Part shown: piece by piece, positions 25,130 through 35,991 of the stretch
Layout: each line of letters opens with the position of its first letter
Position numbering within the stretch: position 1 is the first letter of the stretch
DNA from: Terfezia claveryi
Lineage: Eukaryota; Ascomycota; Pezizomycetes; Pezizales; Pezizaceae
Reading direction: 5' to 3'
NCBI GenBank assembly: GCA_015179025.1
Contig: WHUX01000077.1
Coordinates: forward strand, 62,001 to 126,000
Length of the DNA: 64,000 bases
Notes under the pieces: model-generated
The model's database searches: none
What the model was told of the DNA's origin: nothing
Seen by the model: only the letters and a program-made list of their open reading frames with translations
Made by a program: the position numbers and the translations under genes

Positions 25130-25295
25130 CCTTCTGGAACGTTGGCTTCATTCGAGTCTTCCAGAATGTTGGCTTCGTTCAGCCTCAGCTGGGCTGGCGG
25201 ATTTACTTGCCTTGTCCTAAATCCACCCGGACTTCCGGGTGGCTCCTCATGGTCCCCCTAATAGGACCGCATAGGAGTAACAAGTATTTTTTTAA
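25130..25295 (+). repeat. Second copy of the retroelement 3' tail
   Basis: Shares ordered blocks with 20900-21078: GGCGGATT near 25196, AATCCACCC near 25220, and GGACCGCATAGGAGTAA near 25264, followed by a T/A-rich end rather than clean poly(A). A fragment of the same kind (GTGGCTCCTCATGGCCCCCC) occurs near 31277. Confidence 0.45.
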
Positions 25296-26925
25296 CAAAA
25301 GATTCGTTCAAGCTTCTAAAATTTTGGCTTCATTCGAGCCTTTCGAATTATTGGGTACTAGTTCAAATATCGGAATCTTCATTATTGCACTTGTCGAGAT
25401 GCCACATATATAGGTATAATTCCAATCATTTTATCAATCCCAACATCAACCTCATCAATCTCCTCGATCTCTTCAAGCTCATGAAGCTTATTCACACTAC
25501 CTGCAGAGCCCACTCATACTGCGTGGTCACAGGGACCTTACAGAGGCAAATCATTCTTTCCCTTCTCATACACATTTTCGCACTCCATATCTACTTCTAT
25601 CTCTTTACACACACTCAGCTCATTCATCGGACTGTATAGCAAATTCGGGGTGTCTTCTTGACCTTGAACTCAATCTGTCTTATCGTTATAGATCCGCTTG
25701 CCAATTTCTGGGCCAAAGACGATATCTGGCAACGTCATCGCATCCTGCTGAGCTGGCAGCAATAAGTACCATTCTAAGAACGGATCGGCTATCATCTTTA
25801 GGCCAGGTATCTATTTCTACCGAGAAGGAATAATACTTCAATGTAAGTAAATATCGAGCTATTGTTTGATTGGTAGATAGCGTTGTTTACTCAATGGTAC
25901 TGATGAGTCTGTCCTCCAGAGGAATGAATACTGAGCCCACCATTCATGGAATTTTCCGCACACCAAATACTAATGCCAGCAACTCAAGCCGTACAATGTG
26001 ATAGTATTTATTCTTGCATAACCACAACTCCAGGCCACTTGCCACCCTCCCGTCTTGTATCCCTACTGATGCATCCGTACAACGAGACGTTGCCGCTCGC
26101 TACGCTCGCGTAAGACCCTGGGGCAGGACGAATATAGTTACACTGAATCTCATGGTCTTCCGGGTGAACTCTGGTGCCGCTTGTAAAGCCACCTCCACTC
26201 ACATGCAAAATCGTTGGTGGCACTCAATACCCGGGCTGCGACTGAAAGTGCAAACCCACCATGCATATATTCAAACTCGCTGAGCCACAATCCCGCCTGC
26301 CTATATTCATGTTCACAATGTTCAATCTCAATCTCGCAGATGGCCTGGAAATGAGGAGTTTATTAATTTATTAAACATTATCACTACAGCTCTCAATGCT
26401 AAACTGCAATTGGTAATATGAGCTCCTGAAAAGAATCTATCTCATTACTGATGAGAGGTAGTCCTGGTCATGTTTGTCGCCCAATCTCAATCGTGGTATG
26501 TTGAAAAATCCTGTCATGCTCAATCGCACCATTTCCCCCGACCCTCTATGCCCGCCTTATACTGGCTAAAACCACCGCCAAACTGATGTTCGCAAATCAC
26601 CGTCCATATAAGCTCAAAAATCGAGTAGTAGGGCTAGGAGATCGGCAGCAGGTGGAGTAGTTGGGAGTAGATGGATAAGAGGAAGAGGTGGCTGAAGAAG
26701 GTGAGAGACACCGCGGAAGAGAGTATACGGTGGACCTTGTTGAGACGTTCTTCGCGAACTTCGACTTGGTACGATGGGGAGGGCGGGGAAGTGCCGGCAT
26801 GAGCGTGGCGGAGGAGGAAGGCTTAATTTGGTAGTTTACTTTCTTAGGTCCAGAAGGCTGGACGTTTACGTAGCCAGTTGTTCCGTAGGTGTAGTACCGA
26901 GTCTTTTGAGATAAGGGAACGGGGC
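25296..26925. other. Gene-free interval
   Basis: About 1.6 kb with no domain-bearing ORF. The minus-strand ORF at 26597-26800 is Ser/Pro/Thr-rich and is probably chance. Nothing else is recognised. Confidence 0.35.
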
Positions 26926-27034
26926 CGGCTCATAGCGTTAGGCTCCATAGACGTTTTTTTTTTGAAGTCTACAGTATACGTCTTTTTGAAATTTATACGT
27001 CTATGGAGCCTAAGGCTATGAGACGGCCAAATTA
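26926..27034. repeat. Short foldback repeat with ~27-bp arms
   Basis: CTCATAGCGTTAGGCTCCAT near 26928 is mirrored by ATGGAGCCTAAGGCTATGAG near 27009-27028. The arms (which continue inward through AGACGT) enclose about 45 bp that include a T9 run. It has the shape of a miniature foldback element. Confidence 0.5.
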
Positions 27035-27044
27035 ACCGCTTTAC

Positions 27045-27540
27045 CTAGATGTTAGCATCACAATCACTCTAGATACTAATGTCTAAATCACCGTAGAATT
27101 AGTATGAATTAGTATGGGAATATCGTTCTGTCCAACTTGCCCTAGAAATCAGTGTGCAAATTAGCCTAGATAACACTGTCCAAATCGTTCGATAAATCAG
27201 AGTAAAAAGCAGCCTCGATAGTACTGTCCCAAATTGCCCTAGAAATCAGTATGCAAATCAGTCCAGAAATCACCGTCCAAATTACCGGAAATATCAACTG
27301 TCTAAATCACCCAGAAATCGCGAACCAAATCAACGTACAAATCAGCCTACATGCAGAGCACCACAGGCTCGACAGAAATGAGCTCTACAGGCTCGATAGA
27401 GATTCGTGAGCTCTATAGGCTAGAAAAGAATTGTGAACTCTACAGGCTCGACAGAATTGTCAGCTCTTCAGGCTTGAAAGAATCTTGAGCTCTACAGGCT
27501 CGTCAAAGAATCGTAAGCTCTATGAAGGCTCGAAAAAAAT
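27045..27540. repeat. Two adjacent degenerate tandem arrays
   Basis: From about 27045 to 27350 a degenerate unit around CTAGAAATCAGTGTGCAAAT recurs roughly every 20-40 bp. From about 27355 to 27540 a different unit near 30 bp, built on GAGCTCTACAGGCTCGACAG, recurs about six times. Neither array is coding. Confidence 0.55.
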
Positions 27541-27626
27541 TCATACACACGCTACTTCCCCGTGTGAGGATGCCAACTGTGATGTAGAAGGTTGTTCGTC
27601 CTATCTATGCTGTGCTAAAGTTCGCA

Positions 27627-27724
27627 TATATATGTTCTGGTCCGTTGTGGGATCCAGTCCATACCCGTATAGCCTGGTCCATACCGGTATGGACTGGATC
27701 GCGGAACGGACCAGAACATATATA
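27627..27724. mobile_element. 98-bp hairpin MITE
   Basis: The left arm 27627-27670 (TATATATGTTCTGGTCCG...) is mirrored at 27681-27724 (...CGGACCAGAACATATATA), with a few mismatches and a 10-bp loop. The arms are about 44 bp. It is non-coding, and the TA-rich ends fit insertion at TA. Confidence 0.55.
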
Positions 27725-27744
27725 CATCATGCTAAGGCACTAGG

Positions 27745-29821
27745 GGCATGGTCGCATACCGTATATGGTAGCCCCGTCTAAATACAAGTCATGCTTCAAC
27801 TCCAGGGGAGCAAGGAGGTGAGATCAGGTTCTTCTCCATCTAAGATGGAAAAATCTATTTTAGCTATTGGCTCTTTTAAGTAGCTACAGACCAATGAATC
27901 ATGAATGGTCCAGTTACACCCAGTTAACTTCAGCTTTCCAAAAACATATTAAACTTCACTTGCGTGTCTCGCTCATTTGCGCATGGACAGGAAGGACCTG
28001 TATCTGACAAGTCCATCCGTGAAATAGTACTAGTGGAAGGGGTGGGAAGAAGAGTGTTGAAAAAGTCGTGATTCCCCGATTTTGTCTGCTGGCAAAACCG
28101 TATATCTTGATTTTAGGAGTTCGAAAGTAAGTTGGCTGATCTCTTTACAGTATACTTAAGATGCGAAGATACAAACTTAATAAAGTTGCTAATAAAATAG
28201 TATTACTTTATTATTAATTAATACTTATTTTTCTTCACTTCTTCATCTTTAAGGATTTTACTTAAAGTCTATTCCCTTTACTTTTGTATACAAAATCAAC
28301 CCAAATCTGAAGTATCTGAATCCAGGCATCTGAATCCAAATCATCATTCTGAGGCATCTAAATCTGAGAGATCTGATGTATTTAATATTTTTGTAATTGA
28401 TTCAACTGAATAGAATCTGATTCTATTTCTTTTTGCCCGCTAGTGGCCTAGCACAGATATATGCCATACCTGAATTATGTGCTGCATTGTGCTTGGGATG
28501 ATACCGGTGGGGGGCGGTGGTTGATAATTCTAAAGTTTGCTGCGTGCATAAACATGCAATAGCCCGATAGTCTGGTATCGTCTGAAAAATCCCTCTCAAT
28601 TATTATTGAAAACTAATGTGGTATTGAAGACTATAACGCCTGTACTGCATGATATTGAAAACATTTGTCCTTAATGAATTCATGTACAATCTATTCTAGG
28701 GTCGAACACTCGAGGTTTCAATTGAAAGAATTATGTTAGTGAATCCATATGATAGTTCGGGCCTGGGTAACCAAAGGCAAGGTTCGGCAGTTGCCCGCAA
28801 TAAAAAATAAAAAATAAAAAAAAAAGCTTGACTTCGGGCTCCAGTCGGCTCGACTGGATATGAGTTACAAGCCAACCCTCAATGAGATGTGAGAGGAGTA
28901 AACATGGCCTACATGGTATACGACTGCTTCGTAATCGGGGCAATCGGGTTCTATTATGAAGGGGAATGATAAACAAGAATTCTTAAGATTGTAGCATACA
29001 GTTATTTCTAATATATATGATGAGCAGACCGATCCTGTCGCTACTATATCTGTATGTAACAGAGAAATAAAGAAGAGCCTAGGAGAGGTGGCAATGGGCT
29101 TAACTACCATATTCGTATTTACACTAAGCATCTTTATGCAGTCATGTATATGTTCTGGGCCGCTCGCGGGCATCGGCCGCCCGCGGCATACCCACTGTGC
29201 CGGCCGCGGGCAATAAATATAATTCCTCAATTTGGTAAATCTCAATCGAACAAAACATTCTGCGACACTCAAAAAACACCCTAAGAAGTTATTTTGACCG
29301 CCCTATCCACATCATATACCCTTCCTGTTAATTAGTGGGAGACGGCAGACATTGAACAAGGGAGAATTCCGGAAAAATTACCTCAAGCCCTTCAGATCAT
29401 GCTGGCGACGTTAACAACTCATCACTGCATCTCTGATGATGAATGGAATAGGGAAGAGGATACTGAGTTTACTGCTGCCCTAAAAATCCGCAACCCTATC
29501 CATTGTATCCAATGGGTATTTGGAAATTAGTTTCTTATTTGCGGGGGGTTCTTATTGACGGGGCCTTATTGCTCAGGCTATATCAACCATCTTATGCTGA
29601 ATATCGATGGAATAGGACTATTGGCTCCCGTCAATGTCAAGCAAGGGAGCGGTGTAGGTAGTTAACCTCCAGTAAGGGGGCGGTATATCCACCGCGTCCC
29701 GCTTATTCTCTTCTCCCTCTTCTCTCCTTAGATCGGCTCATCCAGCTCTTCCCATGTTGAGGCGCAGCCTATGTGCTCACGGCGTTGTTTCTGGTGATGA
29801 GGGCAATGAAACGCAACGTGG
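27745..29821. other. Gene-free interval
   Basis: About 2 kb. It contains a small run of CATCTGAATC-like repeats at about 28300-28370, an A-rich tract at 28800-28827, and a short GCCCGCGG-rich patch at 29155-29210. No gene is supported. Confidence 0.35.
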
Positions 29822-31186
29822 TACCGTATTAATTCGCAAGTAAGAATGCTGTCTTATTCACGAACGGGCGGTCGGAGGGGCCTTAAATTTACTGTCTTAT
29901 ATGCGATACTAGCTTAAACACGAGATACTTTCTTATAAAAGAATTTCCGGGGAAAAAAAAAAAAATTCCGGAACGACACAGTAGAATAATTGATATCTAT
30001 TTACACGATCTCCTCCCCAAGCGTAATGGTAGCATATTGAACAGCCTCTTCTTCCGTAATATAATCTCCCTGCTCATTGTCACTTCCAGCCGCTTCCTCT
30101 TCGTCATCCACAATCTCTAGATCTGAACTTTCATCCTCTGTGTCTGTTGGTAGGTCGGGTTGGTCTTCCAACTCAGGAGGTAATTGCCACTCAGGGACTG
30201 TATAGTTCGGGATTCCTTCAATATGAATCTCAGAGTCCGCTGTGCCATCAATTGGGACAGTGATTCCACATTTGCGAAATGAGCGAGTCTAGGAGTGTTA
30301 GCTAAGTATACATGTGGGAGGATTTATAAATTGAGCTTACAATCATATCACGGTTGGCAGATACTAACTTCCATGCCTCGGCTACCCATTTGGTCATAAG
30401 AATTCGCCGTTGGGAAGCAGTATATTTATTCTCCATCCAATTGTCAAGATTGGCGGCATAGTGCGATTGTGATATCTCATCAAGTTGTTTCTTGAATGGT
30501 GCATGAACTGATACATCTAGTGGTTGAACTAGACTTGTACATCCAGGAGGAACCATAACGGGAACTGTATGCATATCCTTCATCTTTTTTTGACAGTCAG
30601 GATTTAAGCATTTTTTCGGAAATACCTAGAATCTGTGCAACACGGTATTTTGAAAATCGCCGAGCTATAACTGCCTCCGTAATTGGATCGATAGAGGGGG
30701 AGGTATGTTCTTTAGTATATGTGATAGCTGCCAGTTTGAATTCCCGGGTGTATTGATGTCTTCGGACTGGAGTATTCAAAGTGGGGGCTTCCTTTCCAGC
30801 CTCACGTAAGGCATTGAAGTGTACAATGTCTTGTGCCACATCAGGTCCTTTGGAATCTACCTTTGATAGTGCTGGAATCGCTGTCCGCCTCCTAGAGTTC
30901 TGCAGTTGCAATACTGAGGTTGCGCGAGGTTTTTGGCCAGTGTTTTGCGCACTGGGTCCAGGACGAGGTGCCTGTGGAATTGGCATCGTAACAAGTGATG
31001 GTGATGAGTGAAAGAAACTGGTTGCGAGTCAACGTTGATATTACTATACTACTGTCTTATAAGAAAAATTTGCGGTCTTAAACACGATTCGGATATCTCG
31101 GCCAAAATTAGGCTATTTTACCCCTGTCTTATATGCGAATACTGTCCTGCCGAGTAGTACTGTCTTACTTGCGAATTAATACGGTA
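29822..31186. mobile_element. pogo/Fot1-like DNA transposon, internally deleted
   Basis: The two ends (29822-29845 and 31163-31186) are perfect 24-bp inverted copies reading TACCGTATTAATTCGCAAGT inward. The outermost TA is the probable target duplication. Subterminal CTGTCTTATATGCGA-type words recur inside both ends. The element holds the transposase remnant at 30001-30986. Its length, about 1.36 kb, is short for an autonomous Fot1-type element (usually near 1.9-2 kb). This agrees with the loss of the middle of the transposase. Confidence 0.85.
30001..30986 (-). pseudogene. pogo-type DDE transposase with central deletion
   Basis: The N-terminal part (30597-30986) has a Pro-rich lead and a helix-turn-helix-like segment ending ISEKMLKS. 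About 15 bp later the sequence resumes (30583 downwards) in the C-terminal end of the DDE domain, with the family signature VPPGCTSLVQPLDVSV. A 52-bp GT-AG intron (30289-30340) joins in frame to FRKCGI, the typical C-terminal block, then an acidic tail ending at 30001. The catalytic first and second Asp region is missing. The copy cannot encode an active enzyme but keeps clean ends, so it could be mobilised in trans. Confidence 0.8.
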
Positions 31187-31837
31187 ATCCATCTTCAGTT
31201 GGATGGTTGCAGTGTGGACATGCAGGTAAGTCTATGGTAAAGCCATGTTGGTCTGGCCGGCAACGTTGGCCCGCGTGGCTCCTCATGGCCCCCCTGAAGT
31301 GTCCACTGAAGGAAGGTACGAACAGAGCGAGTCGGTCACTGGAGAGAGGAATATGAAGAGAAGAAGATGGTCGTATACACAGTGAGTGCATGTATTGTAT
31401 TGAGTGAAGTGATTACTTCTGTTATCCCGAACAAGTAGGAACATGAACAAGATATATATACATGTATGAGCGTACATCTAGAGCATGAAGAAGAAGGAGA
31501 AGCACATGTCCGTTGCAAGCCGTATAGCTAGGCATGAAGCAACGATATAACCCTAAGGTCTTTCCGGCGCCAAGCCAGATCGATCTACGGTGCCTATGGG
31601 AAACGAGCGGTTCCAGGGTCGATGAGGCTAGTGGCAATGAGGCTCATAGCCATCGCTATCAATCAAGGCATGTGTGCCAACCAGACTAGGCAGGTGGTGA
31701 GGTGAAATTACATATAAGCATTGTTCTTTTTTAAAAAATTTGAAGCATTGCTGTGGCTAATAGTGCTTACATACAAGGTGTATGTTACAGCTAGGTGGCA
31801 ATGAATTTGGTACCCCCCCTGCATAAGAGTCTTGCAT

Positions 31838-31908
31838 TAGCGCGCATATTATAGGTTTAGCGCGCATATTATAGGTTTAGCGTGCATATTATAGGTTTAG
31901 CGCTAATG
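31838..31908. repeat. Subterminal 20-bp tandem repeat (3+ copies)
   Basis: The unit GCGCGCATATTATAGGTTTA occurs three times head to tail, then a partial copy (GCGCTAATGTTTAG). It lies 50 bp inside the left end of the Tc1-type element, a place where such elements often carry transposase-binding repeats. Confidence 0.6.
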
Positions 31909-32086
31909 TTTAGTAGGCAGTAACAACACCAACGTTGGCAGGCACTGGCCTCTCGTATGATAGCGTAGGCATTTACGCGTCAACATGCTACCCCTATAGC
32001 ACAACATCCTCTATACTACAACATCCTCTATTGCACAATACCGCAATATCATACTGTATTACAGAATATCTCTAACACACATCAAC

Positions 32087-32608
32087 ATGTACTTCTGTAT
32101 CATTGCCATTCTTCTTGTCTTATTGACCACTCACATGGTTAGTACCATTATGACCCGCACCAATCCCACCACTACCACCACTACCACCACTACCACCACT
32201 ACCACCACTACCACCACTACTACCACTACCACTACTACCCCTATCCGAGTCGATCTAATACAGAGATCAGTAGATTGTCAACTTCTGGCAGAACTAGATC
32301 ACCAATTTCGTTGGGAACAAGTAAATCCGAGTTGTGAAGGTCTGAGTGTGAGAATCAAGGAACGGGTCTCGCAATATTGCGATGACCAATTGGTGCATTT
32401 TCCAGCCGCAAGGCAAGTACCACAACTGGTCTATCTGAGTCAGCCAATTCAGAAAAAAGTTAGGTGGGCTGATAGTTGGGTCGACTCTGATCTGGGGTCT
32501 ATGGACCACTTTGATTTGTCTGATGTGGAGATTTCCACAATACCTGATTCAGAAATACCTGATTTGGAGTACCAGCATTCATGGGAGGAATTTAATTCCC
32601 AGTGGTAG
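32087..32608 (+). CDS. Passenger ORF: signal peptide plus poly-Thr tract plus acidic tail (173 aa)
   Basis: Begins MYFCIIAILLVLLTTHMVST, a strong hydrophobic signal or anchor segment. Residues about 28-52 are an almost pure Thr tract encoded by ACC/ACT triplet repeats. A non-repetitive region follows (IRVDLIQRSVDCQLLAELDH...), with VRWADSWVDSD and an acidic end HSWEEFNSQW. I do not recognise it. The poly-Thr segment would be an O-glycosylation site if secreted. It lies inside the Tc1-type element and stops just before the G-rich minisatellite. It could be a passenger gene or a chance ORF. The non-repetitive 120 residues are the part to test. Confidence 0.4.
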   Translation: MYFCIIAILLVLLTTHMVSTIMTRTNPTTTTTTTTTTTTTTTTTTTTTTTTPIRVDLIQRSVDCQLLAELDHQFRWEQVNPSCEGLSVRIKERVSQYCDDQLVHFPAARQVPQLVYLSQPIQKKVRWADSWVDSDLGSMDHFDLSDVEISTIPDSEIPDLEYQHSWEEFNSQW

Positions 32609-33685
32609 AGCTAGCGGGAGAGCTTGCGGAAGAGCTGGCAGAAGAGCTGGCAGAAGAGCTGGCAGAAGAGCTGGCTGGCGGCGGGAGGGAGAGCTGGTGG
32701 AAGAGCTAGTAGAAGAGCTGACAGAAGAGCTGGCGGAAGAGCTGGTGGAAGAGCTGGCAGAAGAGCTGGCAGAAGAGCTGGCAGAAGAGCTGGCAGAAGA
32801 GCTGGCTGGCGGCGGGGGGAGAGCTGGTGGAAGAGCTGGTAGAAGAGCTGACAGAAGAGCTGGCGGAAGAGCTGGCGGAAGAGCTGGCAGAAGAGCTGGC
32901 GGAAGAGCTGGCGGAAGAGCTGGCAGAAGAGCTGGCTGGCGGCAGGGGGAGAGCTGGTGGAAGAGCTAGTAGAAGAGCTGGTGGTAGAGCTAGCGGGAGA
33001 GCTGGCGGGGGAGGGCTGGCGGGGGAGGGGAGGGCTGCTGGCGGGAGGGCTGGCGGGGGAGGGGAGGGCTGCTGGCGGGAGGGCTGCTGGCGGGGGAGGG
33101 CTGGTGGGGGAGGGTTGTTTTCTTTTGTTTGGGGGAGGGCTGGCGAGGGAGGGGAGGGCTGCTGGCGGGAGGGCTGGCTGGCGGGGGAGGGGAAGGCTGC
33201 TGGCAGGAGGGCTGGCTGGCGGGAGGGCTGCTGGCGGGGGAGGGCTGGTGGGGGAGGGTTGTTTTCTTTTGTTTGGGGGAGGGCTGGCGGGGGAGGGGAG
33301 GGCTACTGGTGGGAGGGCTGCTGGCGGGGGAGGGCTGGTGGGGGAGGGTTGTTATCTTTTGTTTGGGGGAGGGCTGGCGGGGGAGGGCTGTTTTCTTTTG
33401 TATTTGTTTTCTTTTGTTTGGGGGAGGGCTGGCGGGGGAGGGGAGGGCTGCTGGCGGGAGGGCTGGCTGGCGGGGGAGGGGAGGGGAGGGCTGCTGGCGG
33501 GAGGGCTGGCTGGCGGGGGAGGGGAGGGGAGGGCTGCTGGCGGGAGGGCTGGCTGGCGGGGGAGGGGAGGGCTGCTGGTGGGAGAGCTGCTGGCGGGAGG
33601 GCTGGCGGGGGAGGGGAGGGCTGGCTGGCGGGGGAGGGCTGGCGGGGGAGGGGAGGGCTGCTGGTGGGAGGGCTGGCCTGGCAAT
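32600..33685. repeat. Purine-biased minisatellite: 12-bp array then G-rich array
   Basis: From about 32600 to 33000 the unit AGAGCTGGCAGA (variants with GCGG or GTGG) is tandem. In one frame it reads as repeating EELAEEL, in another as GRAGGRAG. From about 33000 to 33685 a longer unit built on GGGGGAGGGCTGGC, with GGGGAGGGCTGCTGGCGGGA, recurs, interrupted three or four times by TTTTCTTTTGTTTG. The plus strand is extremely G-rich with many runs of 3-5 G. The long ORFs across it in all frames are products of the repeat and are not called genes. Confidence 0.85.
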
Positions 33686-34685
33686 AAAAGTAAGTACTTC
33701 ACTTCCTCATTCCTTAGTTGCTATAGATGCTAACCAACCCACATACCATATAGGAAACGGTAGCAGCGAACTTTGGTGTAATGGAGAACGTTATCTCATT
33801 ACTTATATAATTGATTATATACTTTTGTATTTTCTATATTACTACTATGTTATGTAAGTAAGCCTCTCGGTTGAAGAACTGGCCTTCTACCACCTCCTAT
33901 TGCTTTATAAGTGTCCATAGCACGCGGAATCTGCCATGGGAAGTTCCATGGCACTTGCCATATGAAGACACCCTCATTATGGCTGCGTGACCATCGTTTA
34001 TGGCGTGTGACTCATTACTATGGCCACATGACCATCGTTTATGGCGTGTGACTTATTACTATGGCCACATGACCTTTTTTGTACAGCGCACCACCTTCTG
34101 GTATGCTACCCTTTATTGTATTTATTTCCTTAGTCATCAGATCTCAGAGGAGTATAAATAGGCCGCTGGATTCCCTCTGGAATCCACAAAAAAAGAGAAG
34201 AAGCAACCAAGCAAGCCTTCAGAGCAAGCAAGCCTATATTCCGATCAGATCAAGATCATATAGCTTAGATAGCACAAATCATATAAGATAGATTACACCA
34301 GTTACTTACTGTTCCCTTTGGGAACGTCCCACATAGTAATCTCCTTATCCTTCTGAGGTCTTACCTCAGCAGAACCGAAATACACAAACGTCCGTGCCTA
34401 TGGATATAGATTGTATAAACGGTACCGAATGAATACTGTCTAGTACCATTCATTACATTTTTTTTAACTTACTTACCTAATCTTTACTCTTAAATCCAAG
34501 GCCTGATCAACCTTCGGATACCTTTATTACACTCACGCAAGTGTATACAATTCGACACCCAAGTGCACATATAAAATCGATATCGTTATTCAACTAGCTA
34601 GCCAACAAAAAATCCAACAAACGAGACATCAGACTCTCAACTGCAGTACATTAACAAAAGACTTAGAAGCAAGCTAAGCAGAGCT

Positions 34686-35471
34686 CTAACGGGCAGTGGT
34701 ATCCCACATTAAACAATCCCACCCTCGTTCACAATACTTTTCCCAATAAGATCGACAACTCATCTTGCACTCCTGGCAACCGCCATTACATCTGTACCTG
34801 TAAATCCAGTACACCATTGAAAAACCGGCCCCCCAGGTCCCAGGAATAATTGGTCTAAACAACCAAGCGTCACAATCCCAAGGCTCAAATCTCACTGCCT
34901 CCACTGCAGCCATTTCCTCCAGAAAAGAATTACCTCCATCAGAACCTTCCTTAGGCCCAGACATCTCTACCAATACCTCTGCGCCCCCAACGTCTACCTC
35001 TACACACCAATCAGAAAACGTGACACTCTTGCTGGAAGAACTAGAACTAGATTCTAGACCAGTAGATGAAGAAAAACCAGGACCATAAGAAACATCAGGA
35101 TCCTGACATCCAGCCTCACCAGCCTCGTAAGCCACCAAGCCAACAGAACCGTCAGTCGAACGGAGATCATAAGGATTATCAGCCACCACACCATCAGCAC
35201 AGAAAGGTGCCAAAGAAGAAAAGTAACTCGACGATCGTATCGCATAACCAGCTGCATTTGGTTGCGGACAGATGATGAAATCAGACATAATGGCGTCTGA
35301 ACTTAGTAAGAAGACTAAGAGGTCGAGACGGTTAACTATGTTACCCAAAGATATTAAGAAATTAGTAGAAGAAACTCCCAGAAAAACCAGATTTATAGTT
35401 CCTAATACAGAAGGGGAAATAAATCTGCCCATGGATATAGAATTAGGAGAACCAGGTGGAGCAGGAACCAA
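34686..35471 (-). CDS. Antisense ORF in LTR element interior, Ser- and Cys-rich (261 aa)
   Basis: Open over 261 codons on the strand opposite to the gag-like ORF, overlapping its first 200 bp. The middle has a Ser run (GLESSSSSSSKSVTFSDW). The last 45 residues have six Cys (for example YRCNGGCQECKMSC). It has no recognised domain and starts at an internal Met with no evident promoter. It may be chance, since the sense strand is also partly coding, but the Cys-rich end and complete openness are unusual in an otherwise stop-rich element. Confidence 0.3.
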   Translation of the reverse strand: MVPAPPGSPNSISMGRFISPSVLGTINLVFLGVSSTNFLISLGNIVNRLDLLVFLLSSDAIMSDFIICPQPNAAGYAIRSSSYFSSLAPFCADGVVADNPYDLRSTDGSVGLVAYEAGEAGCQDPDVSYGPGFSSSTGLESSSSSSSKSVTFSDWCVEVDVGGAEVLVEMSGPKEGSDGGNSFLEEMAAVEAVRFEPWDCDAWLFRPIIPGTWGAGFSMVYWIYRYRCNGGCQECKMSCRSYWEKYCERGWDCLMWDTTAR

Positions 35472-35991
35472 ACTATATTTTAGTATGGCTTTACCTCTCG
35501 CACCAGAAGAATTTTGGAACAGACATCTTCCAACAATTGAGGAGATTTTGAAATATACTCGCTCAATGGGACATGCCCAACAGTATCATCCTGATGATAC
35601 TCAACTCTTAATGGAAGCTGTAGTAAAACACTACTTATGGCTAACACCTTACCCATTCAAAGAAGAAGACTTAGAAATGAACGCATTTTTAAGTAAAGAA
35701 TTAAGGAAACCTGTTGTTCCACTTTTAAGGAAACCGAATTGGGTAATAAATAACTGGGAAGAAATAATGGCATTCATGATGAGTGGCACTCATCTAGAAG
35801 AATCAGCACATACCGCGGAGGATTTTTTCAATCCTAGCAAAGAACTTCCAGGAGCGTTCCTGAGAACACCTAAAGATCAATCGAAAGGCAAAGGTCGAGC
35901 ACCTGAGACACCAGAAAGGAGGACTGGGTCACCCAAAGAACCAGAGATGAGACCCGAGCTCTCATCCAACAAGAACGAGATAGAATCATGA
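35272..35991 (+). CDS. Gag-like protein of the LTR element (239 aa)
   Basis: Sense-strand ORF in the LTR element interior. It has a basic N-terminus (SKKTKRSRRLTML), a helical mid-region with EEFWNRHLPTIEEILKYT and a Pro/Lys-rich C-terminus (SKGKGRAPETPERRTG). Position and composition fit a Gag capsid of a Ty3-type element, but I see no CCHC zinc knuckle and do not recognise a named family. A Lys/Gln-rich segment in another frame (35066-35275) lies just upstream and may be the rest of the same protein after a frame change. Confidence 0.5.
   Translation: MMKSDIMASELSKKTKRSRRLTMLPKDIKKLVEETPRKTRFIVPNTEGEINLPMDIELGEPGGAGTKLYFSMALPLAPEEFWNRHLPTIEEILKYTRSMGHAQQYHPDDTQLLMEAVVKHYLWLTPYPFKEEDLEMNAFLSKELRKPVVPLLRKPNWVINNWEEIMAFMMSGTHLEESAHTAEDFFNPSKELPGAFLRTPKDQSKGKGRAPETPERRTGSPKEPEMRPELSSNKNEIES

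Noticed and set aside
31838..31908. Three-copy repeat considered as a small CRISPR-like array
   Set aside because: Units are head to tail with no spacers, in a eukaryotic genome. They are subterminal transposon repeats.
32827..33857. Several 240-290 codon ORFs rich in Gly/Ala/Arg/Glu
   Set aside because: All frames of the G-rich minisatellite are open. No non-repetitive domain is attached.
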